Shown one piece after another: positions 38,460 through 49,461 of a stretch of DNA of 64,000 nucleotides (its first letter is position 1; every line of letters begins with the position of its first letter). The position numbers and the translations under genes are program-made. Below the pieces are notes generated by a model. The model worked only from the letters and a program-made list of their open reading frames with translations. It was not told where the DNA came from and did not search any database. The DNA is from Acanthosoma haemorrhoidale. Lineage: Eukaryota; Arthropoda; Insecta; Hemiptera; Acanthosomatidae. The stretch is from the NCBI GenBank assembly GCA_930367205.1, contig OV884011.1, positions 45,831,754 to 45,895,753 of the forward strand. The letters are read 5' to 3'.

Positions 38460-39990
38460 AGGACGTTGGAGAGTAGGCTAGAACGATCCGGGCAACCGAA
38501 ATGCCCGTGCTACTGCCAAAAATAAAGGCAGAAAATTAAGCTAAGACTGCAAAGCCAAAAGCTGAAAAAAGGACTCTCCTGATCGACGTCAATGGCTTTC
38601 AGGAAGTTGAACCAATCAAGGCTGCTCGCCTTATGACTCACATACTCGTTGAGACGCCCATAGCCAACAACAATGTCCCTGCAGGAGTACCTGGCATGGA
38701 AACTGCAGGGCCTAGTGGTTTGTCGGGGGTGCCAGAGACATGTTTGGCACCATACTTCCTAAAAATGTACCACCAATCTCCATCATAGGCGAGAAAACTA
38801 CCACTGTCATCAGCCAGTTGCTGCTGTCAGCCAGTATTACAACATTCACACTCCAACGATCAAGATATAGCGTAACTACATACCCAAGCATCACCCAGGA
38901 CCACAGAAAAATGTTAGATCTGCTATGATCTAAGGAAATGCTTCACCACACTCCTGCGGGTGGGTGAAAAACATAAAGTTCTTTTAATAGGACTCGGTGT
39001 CCAAGACCAGTCCGCAGCAAGCAGCAGACCCGCTTTGGCCAATCGCCCAAGACCCAGCACTTCAAGCCGCGGCTAAACCAGTCCTCTCCGCAACCACTGC
39101 TCACGTCAAAGCGACTGAGTTACTTCCTTCCACCGTCTCGTCCCGACGTATATATGTTTTCGTCTTGGACCGTATCTCTCTCTCTCGTCAACAGAAGACA
39201 TTTTTCTTTATGGCCCTTTGTGATGTGTATGCCTTTTCATACCTGCTTGTGAATGGGTTATGCACCAGGTCGGACCACCATAGCTGCTGAGTCCCATATC
39301 CCTTCTTGCACTTAATTTCGTGACAGGGGACAAAAAGAAGAGTTGTAAATTGTAAAATCCTCCAGCCCCTATACGACAATCCGCACCTTTCCTTGGTCGG
39401 CTTTCATCTCACTATGAAACCCAGCTAACTATAGGGGCTGAGCAGTCTACCGGGACTTGACTTCCACCCGAAGATCTCAAAGTCACCAGAGAACTACTCA
39501 TCAACACCAGGACAACCACACCTAGCCTGCAAGTTAACCACCTACTGCCTCCGAAACCGACCTCCAGACCTCAAGAAACCTAGCGACTTCCTCAAAGACA
39601 GCCCCGACTATACGGTAATAGAGCAATACACCACCACCAACAGTGGCGATAACAACACATCAGCCTCCAATCAACCCCACCCCCACACCTAGGTCTTGCG
39701 CTTTTGTTACCAGGCCCAAATAGCCCAAACACCAACTTACCACCTCATATTCCTTCTCTCCTGAATCATACTATAACTGGACAACAATAACAAACAGTCT
39801 GATCCAAATTGGAATTAAACTTCAATCTATAATTATCCCCCTCGCTGAAATTCTACAAAAGGTCACATCCATCATTGTCCCAACCTCCTAATAATGGATG
39901 ATTGTCTCACCCATGAAACCTTTATCCATCCTACTTTGGAACTTCAATGGACTTCTTTGACACATGAACGAACTTACATTTTTATAGAAT
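38460..39990 (+). mobile_element. Jockey-type LINE relic: ORF1 (gag-like) and start of ORF2
   Basis: The plus strand carries a broken gag-like ORF1. It shows NVPPISIIGEKTTTVISQLL, ITTFTLQRSRYSVTTYPSI.DHRKM and HKVLLIGLG, the RNA-binding pattern of jockey ORF1 proteins. These are followed by proline/threonine-rich decayed sequence with remains of a zinc-knuckle segment (ANYRG). At about 39917-39990, PLSILLWNFNGLL...MNEL matches the opening of the apurinic endonuclease domain of ORF2. The copy stops there, so it is 3'-truncated, and it has many stops. Short open frames at 38740-39290 belong to it. Confidence 0.75.
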
Positions 39991-40500
39991 TTTGGGCCTT
40001 CTGAGTTGACCTAGACCAAAGCCATAATCGTGAGAACAACCAATATTGTTATTATTTATTTTTTAGAGGATAAGTAAATGGTATAGCTTTCATTCCAGGA
40101 ATAAAGACGGGTGTTCGACGAACAGTTAATTAGTATAAAGAAAATGAATAACCACTAAAATTGAATGAATTGCTGATTGATTGCAAAAAACAAAGTAAGA
40201 TCTTAAAAACCAAAATTGTTAAGCAAGTTTTGCTATAAAAGATCATTAGCGTCTTCATGAAGATGGAATTTGTCTTTTGTTTTTGATTCGGGATGAAAGG
40301 TATTTATTAATAGATCTGTCGAAACCAAGAGAAAATTGAAAACATCTTCATTTGTGTGTATCCTGCTGCTTTCCCGGGAATGTTATAGTCGATAATCTTT
40401 GTTTCTTGCTTCTTGGGGCACCTCTGTCAGTTTTCTATAGGTAACATAGGCCATTGTGTCCTTCCATAACAAGCATCAACAATAGACTGACGGAAAAGAT

Positions 40501-40615
40501 TTTTTTTTTCTTTTTCTTTCATAGCCCCTTTAAATTTACAGATAATTATAGATCTTCAGGCGAATCTATTTACAAATTATTTTTGTATTTCCTGTAGCAT
40601 TGATCTTTTCTTGTA
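40501..40615 (-). mobile_element. Short retroposed LINE 3' tail with target duplication
   Basis: The minus strand shows a ~95-bp tail with a terminal A-rich run, seen as T-rich at 40501-40520. It is flanked by GAAAAGAT at 40493-40500 and 40616-40623; the match can be extended by one T. The tail is clearly related to 11028-11137 (GCCCCTTTAAA.TTACAGA.AATTATA, ATCTATTTACAAATTATT). It lies in the interval between the GEMIN5 and XPNPEP3 starts. Confidence 0.75.
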
Positions 40616-40623
40616 GAAAAGAT

Positions 40624-41293
40624 TATATAATATTAGGTATTAAATAAAGGTTTTATTCATGTTTAGGTACGAATTTGATCTTTGTTCGATTATGTTTGAA
40701 CAGCTTACGTGACTGAATTTTCCAGATAATTATGAAAACCACAGGTTCCCGGAATTTGTCCTTGCGTTGTTAACACGGGGTTTAAAGAACATTTTGATTC
40801 CAGTAACATGTTGGCGCTGAGTAATTATCCTATGAACGTCATGAAAATATACTTTATTATTTATATACTAATGAAAATTCTGAAAACTGGGATTTTGACT
40901 ATACCTAAACTTTTTAAATATATTAGTTAACTATCCCTCACATCAAAAAATAGTCAATTTCCATTTTCTGAACGCCTTAAAAATCGGGGTTTTTGCCACT
41001 CACAGACCCCTGTGCGGAGTTTACTGTCTTCTTCTTTAATTGGAGGGAAAATAAGGATCTTATATAGCCCCTGAGCAGTGACTTGAGAGCGCTTAAAAGT
41101 TGGTTACGGAGGATTTGTGCTAAGGAGAATACTGCAGCAAATACATCCACTATAATATTTAAACAGTTTTTATGAAGAAAAAATGTTAGTTAATATTTGG
41201 TAATAATAGCAGAAATGCCCATCACTACTTGACAGGTTACATTTATCTTAGGGATAAGCCCTGTTAAAGTTAATAAAGCTGGTATCTTAAATA
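40624..41293. other. Upstream flank of XPNPEP3
   Basis: No coding sequence was recognised. The XPNPEP3 promoter is expected within this stretch. The divergent GEMIN5 promoter would lie at the other end of the intergenic interval, just above 37857. Confidence 0.4.
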
Positions 41294-44200
41294 ATGGGTT
41301 TTCGAAACAAATCCATCTCATTGCTAAGAAATGGTAATAATCTGGACATGCAATAGCGTTATTATTTAATTTTCATATTTGGATAAAGAACATATATTTT
41401 TAGGAACTAGCCAGTTCTGTAATAGCTACCTGACCACTCTCTGTTCCTTCAAAAGTAAACAGATAGTAAGGCAGTTTGCTCAAGATGTGTCACTTGAATC
41501 TTCAAGTCTGTCAAAGGCCAGAAAAACTTTTGGTCAGCCAACTTATGATACACATCCACATTTGTTGAAACCAGAGGAAGTAAGTATTGTCATCCTTAAA
41601 AACGACATTGCTTTATCTGATAATTCCTCTGAGTAAATCAAGTGTTATTTGAAGCTTCTTCCAGGTTTTAAGTTGAAGGAATTCAAAGAGAGAAGGAACA
41701 ACTTGGCAAAGAGCATACTATTAACTGACCCTAAGAAAAGTCATGTAGTTCTCATCCCCTCTTCTTACACACACTACATGACAGAAAAGATACCGTATAT
41801 TTTTAGGCAGAATTCAGACTTCCGATATCTCACTGGGTGCTTAGAACCAGATAGCGCATTGCTAATGTTAATATCTCCAAGTCAAGCATGTGAGACGACG
41901 TTGTTTATGAGAGCAAAAAGCAATCATTCTGAATTGTGGGAAGGGCCTAGAACAGGTATTGTATTTAATATAAACTATCATTACTTTTGAGTGAAATAGT
42001 TTGTTGGGATATTGGCTTAAGTTGATAAAGGAGAGCTGTTAGATTTTCATCAATATGAATTAATAAATATTGATGAAACGTGATTTCAATTAAAACCTGA
42101 CCAAACCCATCCTCCAAACAAAAAGGTTCTTGGGCAAGCTGGGGTTCAAACCCAAGTTTGAAGTCAATAATCTCTTAACTTGCTATTAAATAAATATGAA
42201 ATCAGTTTTTGTATAATTTTAAGTATGATGCCCTGATTAATAATATGTACCAGGATTTGATACTATAGTTACTAATTGTCATCAAAATTATCTTAGCCAT
42301 GTTTTCGCAACCTCAGTTCCGTAAATAGATATCATCCCTGCAAGGAAGTATTGGTGGCCCAGAAATGTTTAAAATAACTGGTACTTTATGAAAATCAATG
42401 AAGGGTTAGATATTAATCAATCACTTGTAATAAAAAAATAAATATTTTCCTATCATATTAAATAGGGTAACAAATTAAAGTTCTAAACATCATGATTAAT
42501 AATATTTACTGTGTGTTGGAGATTTATTCGGAGTATAATTACAAAAAGTCATTAAAATTATTTTCTCAGGCGTAGCGATACTCTTATTTGTGTGATAGAT
42601 CATATCTTAGTGGAATTCTTTTCTCTTCAACTTATCATTTATGCAAGTGGGGATACATAACAACTAATATTTTTAATATAGTTGTTTCTATATTAGTCTA
42701 TTTTGGAAAAAGAAAAAAAAGAGTTATTGTTTCTGTGATCATATCAAAAGTAGCTAAGGACTCGACAGTTAATAATCCATTGGCCTTCGCCATATTGAAG
42801 AGAGATAGCTAACAGAGCCTTTAAGAGAGACTAGACCATAGAGACCTCAGATCAAGTAGGAGTAATATAGTTAAGCCCAAATTTCATACTACCGACAAGA
42901 ATGAAAATTTTGTAATGCCTTGACTTAGACCGGACAAGGGTACAGGAGTGCTGGAACATAAGGAGAAATAGCCTCAATATTACAATATAAACTCTTGACT
43001 TTATAACATTTATCTGATGATTAATGTTAGAAGCTTTAACAATTTAAGGGAACTAAGCCATTGTTTGAAAGTGATAAATCATATCTAAATATTTCACCTA
43101 AATTGTTTTTGTTATGGAATGTTTCACATTAATATTTATATTTTGATGATATGGATTATCAATATCAAATATTTTTCACAATTAAAATTTAGTTACTAAT
43201 TTTATAAAAGTTCTATGTCTAACTGAACATGTATAGAATAATTATATTTTTAGGAGTTGATAATGCACCACAATTTTTTGGAGTTGACAGAGCAAAACTT
43301 ACTTCAAGTCTTACATCTGAACTCTCTTTTGTTAAGAAATCACTGGATAAATTTATATTCTGGTATGATTATTCTACTCCGTCAAATTATTTTGTACATG
43401 AGTCAGTTGCATCGTTTTTGTCTGAATCGGGAATCAAGGTAATTTATACATTTTTTCAAGTATTTTTCTTTATATCACTTGTTGAATAATTATATCAGAA
43501 GGCAATTACAGGAATTGGTTTCAGTAAAATCAAAATTGCATGAGCTGAGACTGATTAAGTCACTAACAGAGCGAGTCGTATTGAAAGAATCTGCAGAAAT
43601 AGCATCAAGAGCTATCGAAAATGCCATGGCAGTGACAAAACCTGGTGTGACAGAACATCAATTGTTTGCTACGGTGGATTACTACTGCCGGATGAATGGT
43701 GCTGAACATTTGGCCTACCCTCCTGTTGTTGCCACTGGTAACAATGCAAACATAATCCATTATATTGACAACACCCAGGAGGTCAAAGATGGAGAACTGA
43801 TATTAATGGATGCTGGTAAATATCTACTTAATAATTGCCCTGTCTACCCTTTCTTCTAAGATTTTCATTTGTTAAGGAATATAATATGTAACTCAGTTAT
43901 TAATATTTCCTAGTTTTACAGTTACTATTTTATTTTTACAGGATGTGAACTTCACGGTTACTGCAGCGATATTACAAGAACTTGGCCAGCAAACGGCAGA
44001 TTTACCGAACCCCAGCGAGCTCTGTATGATGTAGTTTTGTCCACGCAGTTAGAGCTAATTGACAAATGTTTAAAACAACCTGTAACAATAGATATTCTAT
44101 TTGATGACATGTGCGTTTTGTTAGGAAAGCGATTGAAGGAAGCTCATATTCTGTCTAAATCTGCGACCAATTTAAAACTTAATGAAGTAGGTGTTTATGT

Positions 44201-45176
44201 TTTGATAATCTTTTGATTTACGTCTTAAATAAATACTCATCAGCCCAATAGTAATAGATTTTTTTTTCAACGTTGTGGTTAGGCTCTCAAAATAATTGTA
44301 ACACTTTGTATATTTGCATGTTAATATGGAACTATTTAAGCTTGCTTGTTTTGTCTATTTGGGTTATACGCCCTTATGTACCCCAACTTAAGGCAGGGAA
44401 TGTTGGTTATTTATGGATTCTGCCATCTTGACCCATCCATTTAAATCCTTAAACTAAAATTTAATATTAACTCCTCACCATGACTATGCTTGTATTTAGG
44501 TGAAGTTTTTTTTGTTGTTATATTAAACTGTACATTAAAATGTAATGTTTTGCATAAAATTTGTTTGTTAATATGATGAGGCTATTTTAATGCAAAATAT
44601 ACTGTTTACTTTTTTTTTTAATACATCATAATTAACTAATATATTAGCCTAGGATTGATCTGGTTAATTTGAGATTAACATGCTATTTTGAATAATTAAT
44701 TTTGGAATTTTATTAGGTAGGATTCAAGTTATGTCCTCATCACGTGGGGCACTACCTCGGCATGGATGTACATGATACAGGTACTATTAATCGTGACATA
44801 CCCTTAAAAGAAGGGATGTTGATCACTATAGAACCAGGTAAATTAAACTTCTATGTATTTAAATTAAAATATGTATTTAAGAAAAAAAATTAATAATATT
44901 AGATAATAATAGATTTTTTCAAAACAAAAGTTACACAGGGACCCAAGCAGACTTACATCTCCAATTCAATTAAGGTAACTAAGGGATACATTTATTAAAT
45001 TTTTTTTTTCAGGACTTTATGTGAAGCGTGGGTGTGACCTTACAAAACCTGAATTCCACGGAATGGGTATAAGGATCGAAGACAACATATTTATAACTAG
45101 TTCTGGTGCTGAGGTGATTTCTAACGCTGTTAAAACGACGACTGAAATTGAAAAAATGTGCCAAAGTGTTACATAA
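41294..45176 (+). CDS. XPNPEP3: Mitochondrial Xaa-Pro aminopeptidase 3 (Icp55-type, M24B)
   Basis: This metallo-aminopeptidase trims N-terminal residues from imported mitochondrial proteins. Coding exons are 41294-41333, 41404-41579, 41655-41955, 43254-43438, 43512-43815, 43942-44186, 44717-44837 and 45013-45176, giving 1536 nt and 511 residues (human 507). The first 13 residues ([13 protein letters not shown]) are basic and Ser/Leu-rich, as in a mitochondrial presequence. [10 protein letters not shown] and the creatinase-like N-domain follow, then the catalytic pita-bread domain. All five expected metal ligands are present: Asp334 and Asp345 ([14 protein letters not shown]), His429 ([13 protein letters not shown]), Glu456 (TIEPG) and Glu480 (RIED). 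Two introns near the 5' end are only about 70-75 bp. The acceptor of exon 3 has a weak pyrimidine tract, so that junction is less certain. An AATAAA lies 40 bp after the stop. Confidence 0.94.
42002..42192 (-). mobile_element. tRNA-headed SINE copy in XPNPEP3 intron 3
   Basis: Read on the minus strand, the head has TGACTTCAAACT followed by a B-box-like GGTTTGAACCC (42141-42152 on the plus strand) and a shared CAGC after it. The copy at 55707-55766 has the same order. The body continues to lower coordinates and matches 38140-38270. The head is not a functional tRNA: stem pairing is poor and there is no acceptor stem. Confidence 0.6.
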
Positions 45177-45215
45177 ACTATCGTAAATGTACATATTTTT
45201 TTTTTACTAAAGTAT

Positions 45216-45221
45216 AATAAA
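45216..45221 (+). terminator. XPNPEP3 polyadenylation signal
   Basis: A canonical AATAAA lies 40 bp downstream of the XPNPEP3 stop codon in AT-rich sequence, the expected place for 3' end formation. Confidence 0.7.
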
Positions 45222-45549
45222 TTCTATTTATAAACATCTCTGCTAATCTTTTATTTATTAAGGTAGTTTTAAATTATTTTTCAATAAATGGATTATTGTC
45301 TCTTCAAAATTTGTTTTGTTGAATCATCTGTAGAGTCAACCAACAGGCGTCTTCTAATAAAATCAATTGTCTTTAGTCTCGATCGAAACCATTAAGTAAT
45401 GTAAGTTGGTAATTTAATCAGTAAAATTCTTGAAAAAGCATAAACAGTGCACATTTTGCCTGGAAAAACACTAAATGGGGTGGTCCTAATCCTATAATTT
45501 GATCTTAATAAGATTATATTTCGTGTTTTATTCAGGTTATCTAGGTTTT

Positions 45550-46850
45550 TTTTTTAAAGCAAGCGCTCATAGCAGAACCTTAAACCATTCAACCAGTTTG
45601 TTACTTTATCAAATTTTGGAAAACTGAATGAGAAGATGTACTTGCTACTTCTTCCTGATTGTTTAGATATTCTGTTGACTGACAGTCGCAGTTGAGTGAG
45701 TATGTCTCCAAGCACCAAGTCTAATACCTTTTTTTTATAAACAATCTTTGGATTGTAAGGCATGATCTCAAACATTATCCCTTGCAATCAAGCTGGAACA
45801 CAATAAAGAGGCTTCTTAAGGCTTGTGGTATGTTTCGATGACCAAACTTTGATTTCCCTTAACATACTCATGAAATTTCTTACACATGGCCAGAATCACA
45901 AATGCCTCTTTTTCTATTTGACTGTAATTACACTGGCTTGGTGTGAGAGCTTTGGAGCTCAAAGCCACGAGTTGGTTCTTTTGTTACAAAACCTTGGGTT
46001 GTAGTGCTGTAGCACGGATTTGGTTGTAACACCCTTTTAGTTTTTCAAAAGCAGCCGATTCTGCAGGTCCCCAATACCATTCCACTTCCTTATGCAATAA
46101 ATTTTTCAATGGTGCCGTTAGATTTGAAAAATTTGCTTTAAATTTTGAAAGGTAGGTTATCTATCATAACTATGAATCTTAAGTCCTAACCTCTCATAAG
46201 TTTGTTAACCCAGGAGACATTGATGTCCTGAATGGACAACCAAAAATATTCAAGGTTGCTTTTACACAATTTTTCAATTCAATTGGAACTTTGGCTTCAC
46301 CCAGTACTGGCATACAATCGTTACTGTAAGATATCAATGATCTCAGTCTGAATAAGACAGCTGTCAGCCTCGTCTTTGTTGATCAAGTCTGCCTGGGAAG
46401 CACAATGTAATTTAAATATTACCTGGAAAGATGAGAGTTAAAAACCATTCTTTATTAGATGAACTTACTTTATGTACAAGTGCATTAAGTCATCAATAGG
46501 AGCTTCAATTTCCTTGGCAACTGCATCAACTTTCTTGGCTTCACAAACATTTTCAAAATGGTTCCAGCGTTGACATTTTATAGGTTGGGGAAGATCGAGG
46601 GCCATGTATTGCATTACATCGTTAGCAATGAAAAGTTTTTGTTTTAGACTTTTCATCCTGTTTTTTATCAAGTGAACAGCCAGTGATTAATCTCCTTTCA
46701 TTTTGTTGAGATTTTTATTTGCCAACTCAGATGCTTTGCCTATTGTGACTGGTCTATCGTACCTAAGATCCTCTTCTAAGCATTTTTTTGCACATTTCGT
46801 CTAATATTCCCATAACCATTTTGTCACATAATAATTCATCTCTCACATAA
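45550..46850 (-). mobile_element. Ty3/gypsy retrotransposon relic with internal deletion
   Basis: On the minus strand, a gag/zinc-finger piece (VRDELLCDKMVMGILDE, RPVTIGKASEL, CQRWNHFENVC at about 46540-46580) comes first. After a gap comes the end of the RT and the RNase H region: WGPAESAAFEKLKG, LSSKALTPSQCNYSQIEKEA, KKFHEYVKGNQSL, IMPYNPKIVYKK. That order is typical of gypsy-type pol. Most of protease and RT is missing between them, and stops are frequent. It abuts a copia-like gag at about 46850, so two element types are joined here. Confidence 0.75.
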
Positions 46851-46854
46851 GCAC

Positions 46855-48274
46855 ATTTATTTCCCCTATTACAACCTCAAGACTAAGAGTTGTTGCCTCT
46901 CCCTCTAGAATTACTTCGATACCCTTGAGCTTGCGTTGATGAGCAGTCGCTTTTGTAGTGGCCTTTACCTCCATACTCAAAGCACTGTACATTGCTATGA
47001 TGTGAGTCACTAGCTTTAAATGAAAATAAGCAATTATTCATGCTCTCCACTTGTTTCTTTCACTTTAAGCTCGGCAACCAGCAACCTTAACATTGTTTTA
47101 TTTATACGATGTGCTATCTTTGTTCATTACATTTTTGAATCTTTCTGGTATTGTTAAAAGCAAATAACATGTCTTAGCAATGTTGTCCATAGCTCCTTTA
47201 CAAGTATATGTAGAGTTATTTAAAGCTTCTAACTCCTTGATGAACTTTTCAAACTTGTTGAAATAATCTTGCAATTTGCCTTTGAATTTGTTTTAAAATT
47301 TTCCTTCATAAATCACTTTTGCCTTGAAAAACTTATTAAAATTTTTCAATCATTTCTCTTGTGCTTTGCGCTTGTTCCACATTGTAGCGACCGCTAACTA
47401 GATACGATAAATCACCCTATACTCTATTGCATATATATTGTAAGCAAAAGTAAAATAACATGAACTAAATGTATTATGAACAAATGTAAATCATTGTAAA
47501 TGTGTTAAGCAATAAAAAAGACGAAAGCCAAGTCACACGAGAAAGGTCAGCCAGGTACCCGCCGGGCCTAAGAGCCAGATGCGCAAGGGTACCACAGGTC
47601 ATAAACATAACAACCCTTTTGGGCCCTCTCTACCTCCAGGGCTTGTCCCCTGGCCGGGTAATAAGGCGGCGGTCACGTTCCTCGCCACAGGTGTGCGTGG
47701 GAATCATCGCCGACTTAGACCCTTTCAGCCTGCCAGCAGGCAAGGGGAGAGGGTACTTAAGGTAGGGCTCCGGGCCCTGTTAATCAGTCTCTCGCGAGTC
47801 TCCCGTGGCCTTTACTCGTTGACGCTTTCTTGGTTTCCGCTCGAACTCTGAAAACTTGACTAATTCTTTATGAAACCTCTGTACCTCTTCTCTTGAACAT
47901 AGTGCATTGTCGGGGCACATACCTATCATAAATGGAGTCAGATAGTAACGCTGTCATGGAACGATTGTCCAGGTTATAAACCTGAACAATCCGCACTTGT
48001 CACCAGGGCTAGGGTGATCAGGCACCCCCTAGTGACGACCCGACACACATATTCGATGTACTTGTCGGACACAGATTGTACGATTTCACATTGTGCTTTA
48101 GTATCATTCTCCAGAAAAGACTTTAAACCAGTACTTTTTAAAGTGATAAATTCTTCATATGTTATTTGTAAAATGTCACATCCTTTTTTTGTCAAAACTA
48201 CACCTATTATAAATTTTCAACTGGTGAAATTCATCGGCTGAAAGCATAGGAAATGGTATCGAAGATGTTTGCAT
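46855..48274 (-). pseudogene. Copia-like gag relic split by a solo LTR
   Basis: The minus-strand reading begins with an ATG at 48274 (SIPFPMLSADEFHQLKI), continues through ITYEEFITLKST, NDTKAQCEIVQSVSDKYIEY to 48051, is interrupted by an inserted LTR (47383-48045), and resumes at 47382 with MWNK. YEGKF, LQDYFNKFEKFIKELEAL and TCYLLLTIPERFKNVM follow. This is the gag (UBN2) pattern of copia elements. A zinc knuckle at about 46960-47000 has lost its second Cys (CFEY in place of CxxC). Frameshifts near 48200 and several stops show it was already decaying. I do not reconstruct the protein. Confidence 0.75.
47383..48045 (+). mobile_element. Solo LTR inserted in copia-like gag, 5-bp target duplication
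   Basis: The 663-bp block begins TGTAGCGACCGC and ends GACCCGACA, giving TG...CA ends. CACAT flanks it at 47378-47382 and 48046-48050, a perfect 5-bp target duplication. Removing it rejoins the interrupted gag reading on the other strand, which independently confirms the boundaries. The LTR is unusually GC-rich for the window and contains AATAAAA near 47509. Two overlapping open frames at 47502-47851 lie wholly inside it and are not genes. A related copy lies at 51815 to about 52675. Strand is assigned by similarity between the two copies only. Confidence 0.88.
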
Positions 48275-49461
48275 TTTTTTTGTTACGATCACTCACTTTT
48301 TTTTTACTATGAATCGGAATAAAACTTTCATTAATTTCAAAACACACACATTAAAATTTCACTGGGCCCATAACCTGACAAAATAGTTAGCGTACTTAGG
48401 ATTGTAAATGAAATAATAATGAACACGCACATTAACACATGATGATTTAATGAACTACAGATAAGGTAGATAAGTAAGATGGCACAAAGTACGTGCATGA
48501 GTACTCAGTACTCGACATGACAAATTGCCGCACTTAGTGATATTTGAATGAATATTGAAAAATTATTTTAACCAACTCTAATTTGAATTTTAGTAGAATG
48601 TATTTCTCTAAAGGTTATTTATACTTGCTATCAAATTTAATGTTCTTCATTGTTTATTTGTGGTGTTGTTTAGATTTGAAGGTTTCTTAATGGGTTATTT
48701 AAGAAAAAAATGTTTAAAAGATCTTGCAGTTCTCATCCACATTTCTTTAAAATACAGTGTTTTATACATATGCTAAGATACTTTTGTAACTTATTTTCAC
48801 CTATTATTCATTACTCATATGAATCAACTTATAGATGGTATTACCAATGATAAAAAATATATTTTTAAGTATTTTATAAAAGCTCATTCCTATTATCTGC
48901 ATGGTCTAAATATTTGGCACCTGTCATTATAGTTACTTATGTCCAAAGTGGCACTTTTTCATTGAGGTTATAATACAGAGGAACATGAGTTTCCAATGGG
49001 GGTTCAAATACATAAATAAAATAAACCAGTCAGTAATATATCAATGCTAAACATTAATGTTATGTTTCTCAAGTTGCAGCAAAAAACAATTTTTAAGAAG
49101 CATAAAGGTTATTTATAAAATTGTATTTATATATTATCAATATTTAAAAAATTTAACAAAAACTTGTTTTTTTTATTTAGTTTAAAAAAATATAAATACA
49201 TTGTATTCAAAATCTACAAACAAACATAAAGTATAACCTCCCAATCTAGGTTATAGAGCAGTTTAAAACCATATGTTTTATTCATTGGAGTGGGGAAAGA
49301 TTTGCTAATTACGTAAACAGCTAAATTTCTACGTCAATATAGGAAATGGATTTTTATGAAATTAGAATATAATAACATTTGAAGTATAATACATTATTTT
49401 GAAAAATGGAATCTTTATAATACAATGGATTTCATGAAGTACAATTGGTCTTCTTCGTTTG
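48275..49461. other. Intergenic interval at the 3' end of PPAT
   Basis: AT-rich sequence with no recognised gene. An AATAAA on the minus strand at 49277-49282, about 180 bp beyond the PPAT stop codon, is the likely PPAT polyadenylation signal. Confidence 0.5.
49277..49282 (-). terminator. Likely PPAT polyadenylation signal
   Basis: The minus-strand sequence AATAAA lies about 180 bp downstream of the PPAT stop codon. No better placed signal was seen between the stop and this site. Confidence 0.5.

Noticed and set aside
45009..45194. Minus-strand 61-codon open frame at the XPNPEP3 3' end
   Set aside because: It is antisense to the last XPNPEP3 exon, whose family motifs are unambiguous.
47502..47851. 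Two overlapping 87- and 90-codon open frames
   Set aside because: They lie entirely inside the solo LTR, have no recognisable motif, and are explained by its GC-rich composition.
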